Assembly: GCA_027604185.1 (NCBI GenBank)
Contig: JADGKB010000013.1
Coordinates: forward strand, 144,579 to 208,578
Length of the DNA: 64,000 nucleotides
Source: Boothiomyces macroporosus
Taxonomy: Eukaryota; Chytridiomycota; Chytridiomycetes; Rhizophydiales; Terramycetaceae
Direction: 5' to 3'
The notes beneath the pieces are model-generated. The model was not told the DNA's origin and searched no databases. It saw only the letters and a list, made by a program, of their open reading frames with translations. The translations under genes were made by a program, and so were the position numbers. Shown piece after piece: positions 10,856 to 21,284 of the stretch. Positions within the stretch are counted from its first letter, which is position 1, and each line of letters starts with the position of its first letter.

Positions 10856-12767
10856 TTAATCAATCTAAAGTTAATAAGACTTACCTTGATAGCACCATAA
10901 ATAGATTTGACAAAGTAAAAGCAGGAAAAGAATCCCATTGTGCCCGTCATTAATCCTAAACCAGCTGACATTAAGGCAGTCCAGCCAAAGAATAAAATGG
11001 TAGATGTAACATCAGATATTTCCAATTTAGTCGCATAAAAGATAATTCCATACAAAAAGACATAGAATCCGCAACTAGCACCTGAAAAGAATGATCTCCA
11101 CCACCAATTATAGTTTTCAGCGCATAAAGAAAAGTAGCATACAATAATTGAAATTAGAGATGTAGTAATCAAGAGAATTACAAAAACCAGCATGAGGAAT
11201 CCAAACACATAGTAGATTTTGTTCCCCCAAAGGCCATTCATGATGTACATCAATTCAATAAGTAAACAAGCAAACGGAAGTATACCAGAAAGCGCAACGG
11301 CCGGAATTAGTTGCAAATAGAAAGGCTGGTCAGGTATCTGTCTTGGAATTTGCAGTGTGCGCACAGGAACTTGAATTTTCGGGGTCCTAAAACCAATATA
11401 CGCACCTATCAATGATAATGGGATGGATAAGAATACCCACAGGGCAAATAATGAGAATAGCGTCCCAAAAGGCACCGCGCTAGATGAGTTTTGTGCAATC
11501 CAGAAAAAGTTGAGGACGAGCAGCAATAAAAAGATTGACCCAGGAACGAGTGCTGAAGTCAATACTAAATTCTGTCTCCAAGCAGACCCTCCACACAGTT
11601 TATACACTCTAGCAGAAATATAACCAGCAATGCTTCCAAACAGCACATAAAACACAACCATTACGGTAGGTAGTGATCCTCGGTTAGATGGAGATAAAAA
11701 TCCTAATGCGGCCAGAGCTATTGTTAAGGATTTTTACCTATAGTAACAGCAGCCATTCCAAGCATTTGAGCTCCATTACCAACAAAGACAGAGAAAAACA
11801 TTCGGTTACTTGGAGATCTAAATACATCACCATGAATCATTTTCCATCCAAATTCCTCTTGACTATCTTCAATTTCAATATCGTTATATCTTGAAATGTC
11901 TCTTCTTAACGCGCGTATCAATATCCCAAATACAATTGCACTCAAGAAAATAGCCACTATTACCGAATTTATAACACTAGAATCAACACAATGTTACCTA
12001 AACCAGTGGATCTTGTTATTATCTGAAGTCAAGTAGTGATCCCACCGAGAAGCCCATTCAATTTCAGAAGGAATCCAATAAACATCATAAGTATATGTAA
12101 ACTTGGTCGCCATCTTTGACGAGAGCTCCAGTCCTCCGTCGTTGTCATCTCTTTTACAGTCATCAAATTCAGTGCTGCTAGGATTAACAAACGCTCCAAC
12201 AACTCTAAACTTTTTGTTGTCTTTTGTATGATAAGAAATGTAAATTTCATAATGATTATTCAAAACTGGAACTGGTTTCTAACATTAGAAAGCCTTACAT
12301 CCTTCGTGATCGTTTGTCCTAGATGGAACCCAATTGTTGCGTGTTCCATTCCTGTATTAGTCTTCTGTGCCGCTGGTAGTCCGTCAATCATCCAGTTCAT
12401 CAGATAATTTTCTTTAATCGCATAGTTAACAAATTCTGCGTCCTCTGCTGGTATTTCCGCTTTGCACAGCACTACACAAGATTCGTTCCTGAGCATTTTC
12501 AACTATATTAGCAGGATATACATTAAATGGCGAGTTGAACAGTCTGTCTCCAAACAGCTTTGAGCCTAGCGATTCGCTTTCTGATATGATTTTCTTTGGT
12601 TGGCAAAAATGGAATCTTGGGTGATAGTAATCATATGGAATTATTGTCTTTTTAAGTGATGATAGTGCGTTAACCTTCAACTCTATTGTCGCATTGTATT
12701 CGTAATCCGAGGGTGCTACTCCTGGCAGGTAGAATGAATTTGCCACAGCGATTAGCAGTGAAAGCAT
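10856..12767 (-). CDS. TM9 superfamily (nonaspanin/EMP70) membrane protein
   Basis: 603 aa in six exons; introns at 12503-12521, 12279-12298, 11977-11997, 11718-11737 and 10865-10884. It has a short signal peptide, then FYLPGVAPSDYE, the lumenal domain with GDRLFNSPF, and nine C-terminal membrane segments. Known family landmarks include GWKMIHGDVFRSP, SPSNRGSL and FYVLFGSIAGY. The last exon is only nine bases long and changes the C-terminus from a read-through tail to KID-stop, the K-x-D coatomer/Golgi-retention signal of TM9 proteins. That strongly supports the micro-exon. Expected in Golgi/endosomes, with roles in adhesion and protein sorting in other species. Confidence 0.93.
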
Positions 12768-12822
12768 GAAAAATTCAAAAGTCCTGTGTCAACTCAAAAT
12801 ATTTAAAAAGTAATTTATTGCT

Positions 12823-13849
12823 CTACTCACGCTCTTCTGGGAACTGGAACTTGAAATAGCTGTCATCGAAATGATGTACACGAACGAAACCATCTTCACC
12901 ACCTGATGCGTATCCTTTTCCAGACGGATGGAATGCAAGGGTATTGATAGGCCCAAAGTGTCCTTTTACTCTTCCGATTTCTTCCTCAAATACCATGTGA
13001 TAGAATCTGACTTCAAATTTACCTTGTTTGGCAGAAGTGGTCGTTACACTCATTGCATCTTGACCACCACCCAAAATAAGATGTGGTTTAATAGGAGAGA
13101 TTGCAGCAGAGTTGACCGGTCTTTCAGTTTCAAACTTTTTGTAAATCGATAGGTTTTCTGCCTCAAAGATGATTGCGCAGTGGTCTTTGGAGGAAGTAAT
13201 AAAGTAATCTTGGGTGGTACCGAATTGAATATCGGTAATAGGGCCAGAGTGCTCTTTTACGCTCTTTAATACTTCACCAGTCTATGTTAACCATTGCCTA
13301 CCTTTGCATCAAACACACACACTGTTCCATCATCGTGCCCAGTAATAATAGTCTGGTTCAATTTGCCCCATAGCGCCCTAGTAGCCTTTGAACCTTTTAT
13401 AACAAATTTGTTCAAAATTTTGGAGGTTTCTAATTTAGTTCAAAATTACGCTTGGAGCTGTCTTTGGCAATTTCAACAATATGGATTGTAGACTTTTGAC
13501 CCATGGTAGCATCAGTAACAAATAGAGCCAATTTATCTCCACTTGCAAATGCTACTGCTCTAACAGCAGTTTGGGTTTCCCACTTGAAAAGTTGCTGGCC
13601 GCCATTTACATTCCATAAAATCATTGAGTTGTCTGCGGATCCGGTCAATAGTCTTGTGCTATCCCTTGATATATCCAATGTCCAAACTGTACCATTATGG
13701 CCTTCAAAAGTTCCCAATCTTTCTCCGTTTGAAGAATACCATACACAAGGCACACTATCCTTTGAAACTGAGAAAATTAAATCTCCATCGTAATTGTATT
13801 TCACAGTGGTTAAAGCTCTGGTATGTCCATTCAGTAATATTGGCCTCAT
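12823..13849 (-). CDS. EIF3I: Translation initiation factor eIF3 subunit i
   Basis: 328 aa, seven-bladed WD40 protein of the eIF3 complex. Start is the internal ATG at 13849 giving [14 protein letters not shown], the classic N-terminus; the frame is open a few codons upstream but homologues start here. Introns at 13430-13449 and 13282-13301. Diagnostic stretches include [33 protein letters not shown] and the C-terminal [12 protein letters not shown] and [13 protein letters not shown]. Convergence or overlap with TM9 is absent; it lies 55 bp upstream of that gene on the same strand. Confidence 0.95.
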
Positions 13850-13899
13850 TTTTTCTTTTTTTGAAAAGTGCAAAACTTTTTTCGACAGAAAAATTGGAG

Positions 13900-14757
13900 T
13901 TAGATTTTCGATTTTATTTGAATGCCTCGGTCATCTTGCTCTTTAACTAGCAAAGAAGGGAATTCCATTGGGAGCATTCGCCGTGGCTCTACGTCGGGGT
14001 CGGAGCGGTATTTCTTGAAATCTGTTACTCCTTTGGATCTCAAGTAATCTTCTTCAATGAGGCACTTGCCATTGATGTTTTGGGGGTTGTCTTGAAGCAT
14101 CAAGTCGACAGCATCTGCAAAAATCTGTGGTGAGCGTAGATGCCCCTTGTCCAAGCCTTTAACGTCAGTCACATAACTTTGAATAGCGGTGGCTGGCCAG
14201 ATCCCAGTGATAGCAATAGATGGAGGCAATTCCATTGCCAATCCCATTACCATCACTGACATTGAAACTTTAGTCATCGCATAAGCAGTCTTTCCCCTGA
14301 AAAAACGAGAATAGACAGGCGGGCAAACGACAATGAATCGGCCATAGTTTTGCTTTGTAAACAGAGGCAATGCTTTTGACACTACGATATACAGCCCGCG
14401 AGAATTGACTTGATGCATCAATTCGTACTTTTTTACGCTGGACTCGGCAACTGTTCCCCAATGAATAGCGCCAGGATTGTAAATTACAGCATCTAGACGA
14501 TTGTACTTTGAATATACCGTATCAATTGCAGATTCAATTGCAGCCTGATCTCGCACATCGCATTGGATCGCTTCGCCAGTCCCTCCAGCATTCTCGATCT
14601 CTTGCACGACTTCCTGGATAGTTCCTGGAAGGGTTCCTCCAGTTACTGTTTTTGAGAGGACAATAACATGGTATTTACCACCAAGGTTGATGGCAATCTG
14701 CCTTCCAATTCCTCTGGAAGCCCCAAATACCATAGCTACTAGTTTTCCTCCTGCCAT
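13900..14757 (-). CDS. Short-chain dehydrogenase, HSDL2-like
   Basis: 285 aa, no intron. The Rossmann glycine motif is FGASRGIGRQIA, followed by CDVRDQAAIE and the YAMTK catalytic Tyr-x-x-x-Lys. The WPATAI stretch after the active site and C-terminal NGKCLIEEDYLR match the HSDL2-like subgroup (the SDR part only; no SCP2 sterol carrier domain follows). The NAG motif of strand 4 reads NPGAIHW, an altered form seen in this subgroup. Substrate unknown; peroxisomal or mitochondrial location is typical for HSDL2, but the C-terminus KSKI is not a clear PTS1. Confidence 0.85.
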   Translation of the reverse strand: MAGGKLVAMVFGASRGIGRQIAINLGGKYHVIVLSKTVTGGTLPGTIQEVVQEIENAGGTGEAIQCDVRDQAAIESAIDTVYSKYNRLDAVIYNPGAIHWGTVAESSVKKYELMHQVNSRGLYIVVSKALPLFTKQNYGRFIVVCPPVYSRFFRGKTAYAMTKVSMSVMVMGLAMELPPSIAITGIWPATAIQSYVTDVKGLDKGHLRSPQIFADAVDLMLQDNPQNINGKCLIEEDYLRSKGVTDFKKYRSDPDVEPRRMLPMEFPSLLVKEQDDRGIQIKSKI

Positions 14758-15088
14758 TTTTTAGTAAGAATTATCGGCCAAACCGCATATTATATGATAA
14801 CTCGGCTGTCCCGTATCTGCTGATTGTGCAAAATGTTTGTGTAATCCTCTGAAACAATATTGCTTTATTATTATTACTTGTATTTTTAATCCGCATCATC
14901 TTACTTTGGTAATGACGATTTCCCCCCGATAGCTGTTTCTGGTAGTGATCCCCCTATTGAATGGCGAATTGAAATGATAGGCTGAATATATCTAATGAGT
15001 AATCATTTTGCATCATTGTTGATTCACAATGGGAACTAGTTTACCCTTGACACCCCCCTTTACAGATATATAAGAGATTCTTATCTCC
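14758..15088. promoter_or_regulatory. Intergenic region with TATA-like box before pseudokinase 1
   Basis: 331 bp between the divergent SDR and pseudokinase 1 genes. A TATATAAG box lies about 20 bp before the pseudokinase ATG, preceded by CCCTTGACACCCCCC. Pseudokinase 2 has a similar layout (TATAAA about 30 bp before its ATG and a GGGTCTTGACCC palindrome). Nothing else recognisable. Confidence 0.4.
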
Positions 15089-16045
15089 ATGTATCCAATG
15101 GATTTGGTAACAAGCTCATTGATCCTTAAAGACACTATAGGCTATGGGGAACTATCAGAAATTAAACGTGCGTCTGATATAGCAACTGGGGCAACTGTAG
15201 CTGTCAAATTTACAAATGTTCCGAAAGATTCTAGAAACGAAGTACTGGAAAGACTTTGCCTTCAAATGGAACTTTCTCACCCAGCAATCTGCTCAATCTT
15301 GCGGATAATAGAAACGCCATGTAATGTTGTCGTTGTGATGGAATATGTCAAAGGAGTTGACTTGATGACTTATGTAGCGATTAAAGGGAAACTGGGGGAA
15401 GATGCTGTGTCTAACCTTCTGAAACAATTGCTATCAGCTCTTATCTATCTGCACGACAAAGGCATCGCCATATGTGACTTGTCCCCAGACAACATCATGG
15501 TAATATTCGATGAAAAGCGAGCGCCGATCAAACTAAAGATATTGGGGTTTGATCACATCCAACTAGAAAACAATTCGAAAACGAAAACTACTCAGACACC
15601 GTTTTTCGCTGCTCCTGAGCAAATCCTTTACAAACAAAGCTCCAAGGCTTCTGATATGTGGTCACTTGGTGCAATTGCATATATGATGGTTTGTGGATAT
15701 CCTCCATTTTTTGAATCAAGCGACCTAGAATTATACTCTAAAGTGCTGGCGGCAGAATATCAGTTCCAACGGCCTTGGTGGGAGGCCGTTTCTGCTCCAG
15801 CACAAAATTTCATCAGAAGGCTGTTGGTTATTGACCCAAATGATCGGTATACTGCAAAAGAAGCTGTCGATCACTACTTTGTGAACCCACTGTCGATTGC
15901 TAACCCGCAAATATCTGAGAGCAGCACAACGCTATCCAGATTATCAAAGACGTCCGGCCATTCGCCTAAACTGAAAAAAGAATCAAAAGTTGGGAAACTA
16001 AAAGATTCGCTAAACAAATTTTTTGTCAAACTCAAAGTGCGCTAA
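15089..16045 (+). CDS. CAMK-derived pseudokinase 1, intronless
   Basis: 318 aa. Overall fold landmarks of the CAMK paralogues remain (VAVKF lysine, AAPEQIL, MWSLGAIAYMMVCGYPPFF, RPWWEAVSAPAQNFIRRLL). Catalysis is degraded: the glycine loop reads IGYGELSEIK, the catalytic loop HRDLKPEN has become ICDLSPDN, and DFG has become GFD. Loss of the metal-binding Asp makes phosphotransfer unlikely. The basic C-terminal tail (FFVKLKVR) resembles tails of the two active kinases at 0.9-5 kb. It has no introns although those kinases have four to five. Stop and the next ATG (SAM carrier) are 6 bp apart. Likely a scaffold or regulator; role unknown. Confidence 0.85.
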   Translation: MYPMDLVTSSLILKDTIGYGELSEIKRASDIATGATVAVKFTNVPKDSRNEVLERLCLQMELSHPAICSILRIIETPCNVVVVMEYVKGVDLMTYVAIKGKLGEDAVSNLLKQLLSALIYLHDKGIAICDLSPDNIMVIFDEKRAPIKLKILGFDHIQLENNSKTKTTQTPFFAAPEQILYKQSSKASDMWSLGAIAYMMVCGYPPFFESSDLELYSKVLAAEYQFQRPWWEAVSAPAQNFIRRLLVIDPNDRYTAKEAVDHYFVNPLSIANPQISESSTTLSRLSKTSGHSPKLKKESKVGKLKDSLNKFFVKLKVR

Positions 16046-16051
16046 TAAAAA

Positions 16052-16882
16052 ATGGATTATTTTGCTTCGCTCTGGTACATTATTCTAATGCAGTTCAGGG
16101 GCAATTGCCGGCACTACAGTTGATGTCGTCCTATTTCCACTAGATACAATCAAGACCAGATTACAGTCCAAGCAAGGATTCATAAAGGCTGGTGGATTCA
16201 GCAGGATATATTCGGGGTTATCGTCTGCGGCATTAGGCTCTGCACCTTCAGCATCACTATTTTTCCTCACTTACGACACATTAAAACGAAAATTCAGCAA
16301 CAGCAGTTTTGGAGTCATGGCAGCAGCTTCATTTGGTGAAATGGTAGCTTCATATTGACCTAGGCAGCTTGTATTGTAAGAGTGCCTACCGAAGTGATGA
16401 AGCAAAGACTTCAAGTTGGCCATTTCCAGTCATTAAATCAAGCAGCAGTAGATATATGGACCAAGCAAGGATTATTTGGGTTTTATAGAGGCTATGGAAC
16501 TACAATATTTAGAGAAATTCCATTCGCTTGCATTCAATTCCCATTGTTTGAAAGCTTAAAGAAGGTCTACAGAAATATCAAAGGTAAAAATATCAATGCC
16601 GTTGAAGCTGGCCTGTGTGGGATGGTTGCAGGTGGAACTGCAGCAGGGCTAACTACCCCCCTTGATGTTATAAAGACTAGAATCATGCTGTCCACAAAGG
16701 TACTGTTGCCCTGAGTGTAGGAAGGAAAGCATTTGAAAATTTCAAATATCTGTAAAGATATTTACAGTCAGGGAGGATATAAAATGTTCTTTTCGGGAAT
16801 AGGTCCGAGAGTGACTTGGATTTCTATTGGTGGAAGTATATTTTTGGGGGTATATGAAGGAGTTCACGGAATGTTTGAATAA
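16052..16882 (+). CDS. Mitochondrial S-adenosylmethionine carrier
   Basis: 256 aa, SLC25A26/Pet8 type, three mitochondrial-carrier repeats. Introns at 16075-16093, 16344-16363 and 16700-16720. Diagnostic sequence: [29 protein letters not shown] with the PLDTIKTR carrier signature, [12 protein letters not shown] in repeat 2 and [12 protein letters not shown] in repeat 3, then [13 protein letters not shown]. It exchanges cytosolic SAM for mitochondrial S-adenosylhomocysteine across the inner membrane. The start ATG lies 6 bp after the pseudokinase 1 stop, so the promoter must lie within that gene, or the two are co-transcribed. Confidence 0.93.
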
Positions 16883-16887
16883 ATATA

Positions 16888-17856
16888 TTAAAGCTCTTCA
16901 AGCTGTTTCTTGATTTCTTTATCAAAAACGGATATAAATTCATCGAGCGTTTTCCCATTGGACATGTCGAATGCATCTTTTGGCAGTCTGTTATGTGCAA
17001 ACTGGGGTTGGGCACAGGCTGCTTGTTCGTTACTTTCTACTACTCGCATTTCAATCTCATTTTTACTGTAGAGTTCTTCCCAATCAAACAAAAGTGCGTC
17101 TGTGGTCTGTGAAAAGGGATTGAAATCCATTATCAATACCCGTAATTCCTTGTTACAAAATACATCTAGTACATCTAACGTGAGAGACATATTACACGAA
17201 GAGCTTGGGAATTTGGAATGGATAAAAGACGTATAAAATGTTGATATTGCTGTTTGAATGTCCTGCTTGTTGTGGACTACATGTGGATAGAAATTGAGAA
17301 CATCTCTTTGGGATATCCCAACCAAGACATTGTCTTTGATAAAGCATCTGAATTCAAGCGACGGGTACAATCCAGAGTGCAAATACTGCCGGAGAACTAA
17401 TTTGTACTGTATTTCTGGCTGGTGGTCGTATTCTTCGAATGCCTTTTCCAAGTCATGCACAATAAAGTCTGAAGATTTGAGCAGCAAATATATATCCGAA
17501 GGCGCCTTGCATTCGAGAGTATTGTTGAAGGCTATCCATGCAGCATCTTTTGGGGAACTCCAATTCAATTTTGGAAATACCGAGCCTCCAAGCTCCTCGA
17601 TTGCCCGATTAATATCCGCTTCCAAACTTTCGAATCGTATTTCCACCTCCTGTTCGCTGTCCGACTCTTCATCATCAGAATCAACATCGTATTCGTTTTT
17701 GATGTTTTTCATACCAGGAATGTACACAGAGTCGCTTTTCAGGTATTCAACAAATTCTAGGTCCAGCGGTATGATCCGGCTTTTGATGGTCAAATGCCTG
17801 AACTTTGGAAACCAGTTGGAAAAATCACATTCAAGTTTATCCTTTGCAGACATCAT
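16888..17856 (-). CDS. CDC123: Cell division cycle protein 123 (D123 family)
   Basis: About 322 aa, no intron. Cdc123 is an ATP-grasp chaperone that assembles eIF2 by joining eIF2-gamma to its partners. The order is typical: FSNWFPKFRHLTIKSRIIPL, acidic linker (DVDSDDEESDSEQE), GGSVFPKLNWSSPKDAAWI, YKLVLRQY, EFRCFIKDNVLVGISQRD, and VLIMDFNPF. The frame is open to 17949 but starts upstream of MMSAKDKL have no family support, so 17856 (or the next ATG at 17853) is chosen. It is convergent with the SAM carrier; the two stops are 5 bp apart. Confidence 0.94.
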   Translation of the reverse strand: MMSAKDKLECDFSNWFPKFRHLTIKSRIIPLDLEFVEYLKSDSVYIPGMKNIKNEYDVDSDDEESDSEQEVEIRFESLEADINRAIEELGGSVFPKLNWSSPKDAAWIAFNNTLECKAPSDIYLLLKSSDFIVHDLEKAFEEYDHQPEIQYKLVLRQYLHSGLYPSLEFRCFIKDNVLVGISQRDVLNFYPHVVHNKQDIQTAISTFYTSFIHSKFPSSSCNMSLTLDVLDVFCNKELRVLIMDFNPFSQTTDALLFDWEELYSKNEIEMRVVESNEQAACAQPQFAHNRLPKDAFDMSNGKTLDEFISVFDKEIKKQLEEL

Positions 17857-18081
17857 GACAAAAAAATTGAAAAGTTTGGTGAGAAGGGAATTCGGGCAAA
17901 TACAATTTCCGCCAGAAACGAGATTAAAATTCCAATTAATTCTATTCACATATAATTTTTGCGTTTTTGGGAAATCTAGAAATATCCTCTGAAAATTTTC
18001 CGCATTTCATGGTCATTGTTTCAATTGGTGGGTCTTGACCCACAAGAATATAAATGGAGACTGCCCTCGAGTTTACCAAAA

Positions 18082-19056
18082 ATGAATTTGGTCAGTTCTA
18101 TAAATGACTATTATCTGGTACAAGAGACAATCGGTGTTGGCTCTCAAAGCGAAACCAAGAAAGCGATATGCAAAGAAACTGGGCAAAAGGTAGCTATTCA
18201 AATCTACCATCTTCCCCTGGAAAATCGACAAAGCTTATACGACGTGATTGAGATGCGTAGGGATCTTGATCATCCATGTATCTGCAGGCTGTTGGAGGTT
18301 TTGGAAACAGAATCAGATTTGTTCATTGTCACAGAATTCGTGGTCGGAATCAATCTACTACAATACATAGCCACTAATGGGAAAATAATCGAGCCTGATT
18401 TGTCCAATCTTATTCACAGCCTCGTCGATGCGTTAAATTACCTGCATGAAAGAGGAATAATGGTGCTAAATCTCTCGCCTGAGCACTTATTTATTACCTC
18501 AGACTACGACTCCAATGTTATTTTAAAAATTATGAATTTCAGCTGTGCTCAAAATTCTACCGGACAAAATGTTGCTGACAGTGGAATTTCTCCATATTTT
18601 AGTTCACCAGAAGTAATCCTTTGCTCTAATTGTACAACAAAATCTGATATGTGGTCATTGGGTGCAATTGTGTACTTGCTCGCGTGTGGCTATCCACCCT
18701 TCTTTGAAAAGAAGGATTCCGTGTTGTTGGTAAAGACTTTAAACGGAGATTATAAATTCAATTCCCCTGCGTGGAATGGATCGTCGGATACAGCACAAAA
18801 CTTTATTAGAAATACGTTAACTGCAAATCCTGATGATCGCCTGTCAGCACAAGAAGCTAGAACGCACGTGTTCTTGAATCAAAACTCTCAATCGGATGTT
18901 GGATCAGACGAAACAATTACGAATGAAGATTTGCAGGCAACTCCCAAAGAGTATCCATTCTTGAAGGTGCCAATAGTCAAAGAACCAACTGGGTTGAAAG
19001 CAAAATACCTGAAAGTGCTCGCGCCATTCTTGCGGTGCAGGAAATGCAAAAACTGA
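18082..19056 (+). CDS. CAMK-derived pseudokinase 2, intronless
   Basis: 324 aa. The most degenerate of the three: glycine loop IGVGSQSETK, the VAIK lysine is Gln (VAIQIYHL), HRDLKPEN is VLNLSPEH and DFG is NFS. All three catalytic residues are therefore gone, while MWSLGAIVYLLACGYPPFFE and the last helices are kept. The C-terminal tail is basic (LKAKYLKVLAPFLRCRKCKN). The frame is open to 18016 but a TATAAAT box at about 18049 is too close for that start. The ATG at 18082 aligns with MKTLSIGDFYDIRE of pseudokinase 3. A 12-bp palindrome GGGTCTTGACCC lies just before the TATA box. Role unknown. Confidence 0.83.
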   Translation: MNLVSSINDYYLVQETIGVGSQSETKKAICKETGQKVAIQIYHLPLENRQSLYDVIEMRRDLDHPCICRLLEVLETESDLFIVTEFVVGINLLQYIATNGKIIEPDLSNLIHSLVDALNYLHERGIMVLNLSPEHLFITSDYDSNVILKIMNFSCAQNSTGQNVADSGISPYFSSPEVILCSNCTTKSDMWSLGAIVYLLACGYPPFFEKKDSVLLVKTLNGDYKFNSPAWNGSSDTAQNFIRNTLTANPDDRLSAQEARTHVFLNQNSQSDVGSDETITNEDLQATPKEYPFLKVPIVKEPTGLKAKYLKVLAPFLRCRKCKN

Positions 19057-19073
19057 AGTAAAAATTCTACTAA

Positions 19074-20069
19074 TCAAACTTTATTATTTTTGGCTTTTGG
19101 CTTTATAAAGGCTTGTTTGATTTTGGAAAATATCCTAAATATCTTTGGCTTTACGTCTACAGAAGCAGAGGCCACACTGACCAGAGTATCTGTAAAAGAC
19201 CGACTTGATCGTTCCGATTCCGGCTGATCAAGGCAACGAAGCTCTTCGTGTAGGTCGATTTCCGATTGACGTGGATTGATGAATTGGTGATCAAGTGCTT
19301 CACTGGCACTAAGTCTTTCGTCGACATCAACTAGCAGCAAGTTTCGAATCAAGTTTTTGGAACAGTCTGAAATGCAATTCCACCATGGCTTGTTGAATTC
19401 GTACTTGCCAGCGATTATATCCTTTTCTAAACACTTCAATTTTGTCCTAAAGAAGGGTGGATACCCGCATATCATCAGATATGCTATGACTCCAACAGCC
19501 CACATGTCTGACTTTGGTTGACAGTGTCCGTCAATAAGTATTTCTGGTGCAGCAAATACTGGGCTGATTTCTTCAAAGATCATATCTCTCCGCTTTGCAG
19601 CAGATTTAAAGTCGTTTAGTTTGATTGTGAACCCAGAGTCTGGGTTTTCAGACACCAAGACAGTTTCTGGAGATAGATTGCAGACTGTAATTCCTTTCGA
19701 ATGTACGTATTTTAGAGCCAACAGAATCTGACAGAGAATATTGGACGTCTCTTTCTCTGATAGCTTTCCTCTTTCTGCAATCGTTTCCATCAAGTCTTTC
19801 CCGCTGAATAGTTCTAATACCATATAAACAACACCTTCTTGTTCGAATACGTCAAATAATTCTATAATACCTGGGTGCTGTAGATTGCTTCTAACGGAAA
19901 TGGAATTGTACACTGATGCTCTGAGCTGAGGATATTCGTTGAGATTTACTGATTTAATTGCAACATTCTGTCTGGTTTGTCGACACACGGCACGTCTGAC
20001 TTCGGAAAATAACCCTTTTCCTATTATTTCTCTAATGTCATAAAAGTCTCCTATTGAAAGCGTTTTCAT
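19074..20069 (-). CDS. CAMK-derived pseudokinase 3, intronless
   Basis: 331 aa, convergent with pseudokinase 2 (stops 17 bp apart). The ATP side is the best preserved: IGKGLFSEVRRA and VAIKSVNL keep glycine loop and lysine, and FAAPEIL and MWAVGVIAYLMICGYPPFF are intact. But HRDLKPEN is VCNLSPET (catalytic Asp to Asn) and DFG is DFK. It may still bind nucleotide but is unlikely to transfer phosphate. It shares the LSP replacement of LKP with the other two, showing common descent. Ends with a very basic tail (IKQAFIKPKAKNNK). Role unknown. Confidence 0.84.
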   Translation of the reverse strand: MKTLSIGDFYDIREIIGKGLFSEVRRAVCRQTRQNVAIKSVNLNEYPQLRASVYNSISVRSNLQHPGIIELFDVFEQEGVVYMVLELFSGKDLMETIAERGKLSEKETSNILCQILLALKYVHSKGITVCNLSPETVLVSENPDSGFTIKLNDFKSAAKRRDMIFEEISPVFAAPEILIDGHCQPKSDMWAVGVIAYLMICGYPPFFRTKLKCLEKDIIAGKYEFNKPWWNCISDCSKNLIRNLLLVDVDERLSASEALDHQFINPRQSEIDLHEELRCLDQPESERSSRSFTDTLVSVASASVDVKPKIFRIFSKIKQAFIKPKAKNNKV

Positions 20070-20525
20070 TAAGTGGGAATGGAAAAACGATCATGGGGTA
20101 AATATAAGATTGACAACAATGGGCCTGGTGCTGTGGTTCCAGTTTCATGTTCCCCTACACAAATAATAAAATAGTATAGCAAGATACAAGGCATCACCAG
20201 TCACGGCATAGTTTGTACTAGCATATAAGTAGGGTTAGTTTGCTGGTGTGTTATTTGGGCGAGATTCTCGTTCATCTCGTCAATCTCAAGGTAAAACGGG
20301 GTTAGGACCCCCTGATAACAGTGAATAAAATTGTGGGTTATTATCTCCGCTACATGAGTAATAATCAAATAAAGGAGATAATGTCTGCCGGATTAGTAAA
20401 GATGGAAGATGGGCTTTCAAATCCGCCCATCAAGTGAGAGCAAAACCTAGCTGCCATAGCTATCTTACAAGAAAATTTGATGGGTTGGGTTCGAATATCC
20501 GCTTAACGAGTAAACATCAAAAACT
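20070..20525. other. Intergenic region with two inverted repeats
   Basis: 456 bp with no gene I can support. Two inverted repeats stand out: ATTATCTCC/GGAGATAAT (about 20341-20383) and GATGGGC/GCCCATC (about 20408-20431). A GGTTCGAAT near 20488 resembles a tRNA B box but no tRNA fold follows. Confidence 0.35.
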
Positions 20526-21284
20526 TTATTTAGTACTATACTGGAAATTGGTAATACGGGCGAATTCATCCTTGAAATCCACGATCCTTATCAACACTAA
20601 AGACCAGCATAGAGATTGGAATGGTGCAATAGCCTTCTTGTGAAACAATCTGTTGGTTTGACAGAAAACTTGTGCAATAAAAAAGATTGTGATTACACAC
20701 GACAGAACTAGTGAATAGTAGTGGAGCCTGATTGCGATTCTACTTCTGTTGCTAACAGAATTCCGAAGAGTCAAAGTGATATATGTTTCAAAATACAATA
20801 TAATGACGCAGGCGGTGATATTCATTGTTATCCTGAATGCTTGATGCACAGCAAGCGGGATAGGATTAGGAACTCTGTAGATTTCCGCCGAGTCGATTAT
20901 AATGTTGATTATTGTGAGGCTGATTCGCATGAATAGGTGAACAAGTGCAAGTGCATAGTTGAAGTGTCTGTTGTTTGAAAGGCACTTTGCCCGAAGTGTC
21001 AAAAGGTATAGAATTGCAAAAATCGCTAGCAAATGGACAAATTCCTGCACGATATCCAGGCTAGAGGCTAACACTCCACTGAAAGATGCATTGAAGCTTG
21101 AAATCAGCGAAGAGCAGAGCTGAAAGAATAAAGCAACGATTACGGCAAAGGTATATCTCGTCCATCCATGGAAATCCGTAATTATCCGCAACAAACTGAA
21201 AAATAAATTACCCACCAAGACTGCATTGCAGAATGCCGTAAACATGATGTCTACCGGCACCACATTGTTCAGCGATACCTTCAT
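20526..21284 (-). CDS. Multi-pass membrane protein, triplet family, member 1
   Basis: 252 aa, intronless, about seven hydrophobic segments. I do not recognise the family. It is clearly homologous to the next two genes: shared blocks are AFCNAVLVGNLFFSLLR near the N-terminus, ILYLLTLRAKCLSN after segment 3, and ALVHLFMRISLT, ILYFETYITLTLR, AQVFCQ and PFQSLCWSLVLIRIVDFKDEF near the C-terminus. Loops are short and mostly uncharged; the C-terminus is probably cytosolic. Seven-helix topology suggests receptor- or channel-like roles, but no rhodopsin, fungal pheromone-receptor or MFS motif is visible. Most diverged of the three. Confidence 0.8.
   Translation of the reverse strand: MKVSLNNVVPVDIMFTAFCNAVLVGNLFFSLLRIITDFHGWTRYTFAVIVALFFQLCSSLISSFNASFSGVLASSLDIVQEFVHLLAIFAILYLLTLRAKCLSNNRHFNYALALVHLFMRISLTIINIIIDSAEIYRVPNPIPLAVHQAFRITMNITACVIILYFETYITLTLRNSVSNRSRIAIRLHYYSLVLSCVITIFFIAQVFCQTNRLFHKKAIAPFQSLCWSLVLIRIVDFKDEFARITNFQYSTK

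Noticed and set aside
18016..18081. Upstream start of pseudokinase 2 at 18016
   Set aside because: A TATA-like box lies inside this stretch, and pseudokinases 1 and 3 start at the equivalent of 18082.
20420..20500. tRNA-like GGTTCGAAT (B box) in intergenic DNA
   Set aside because: The flanking bases do not form a T stem, and no acceptor stem or A box at the right distance was found on either strand.
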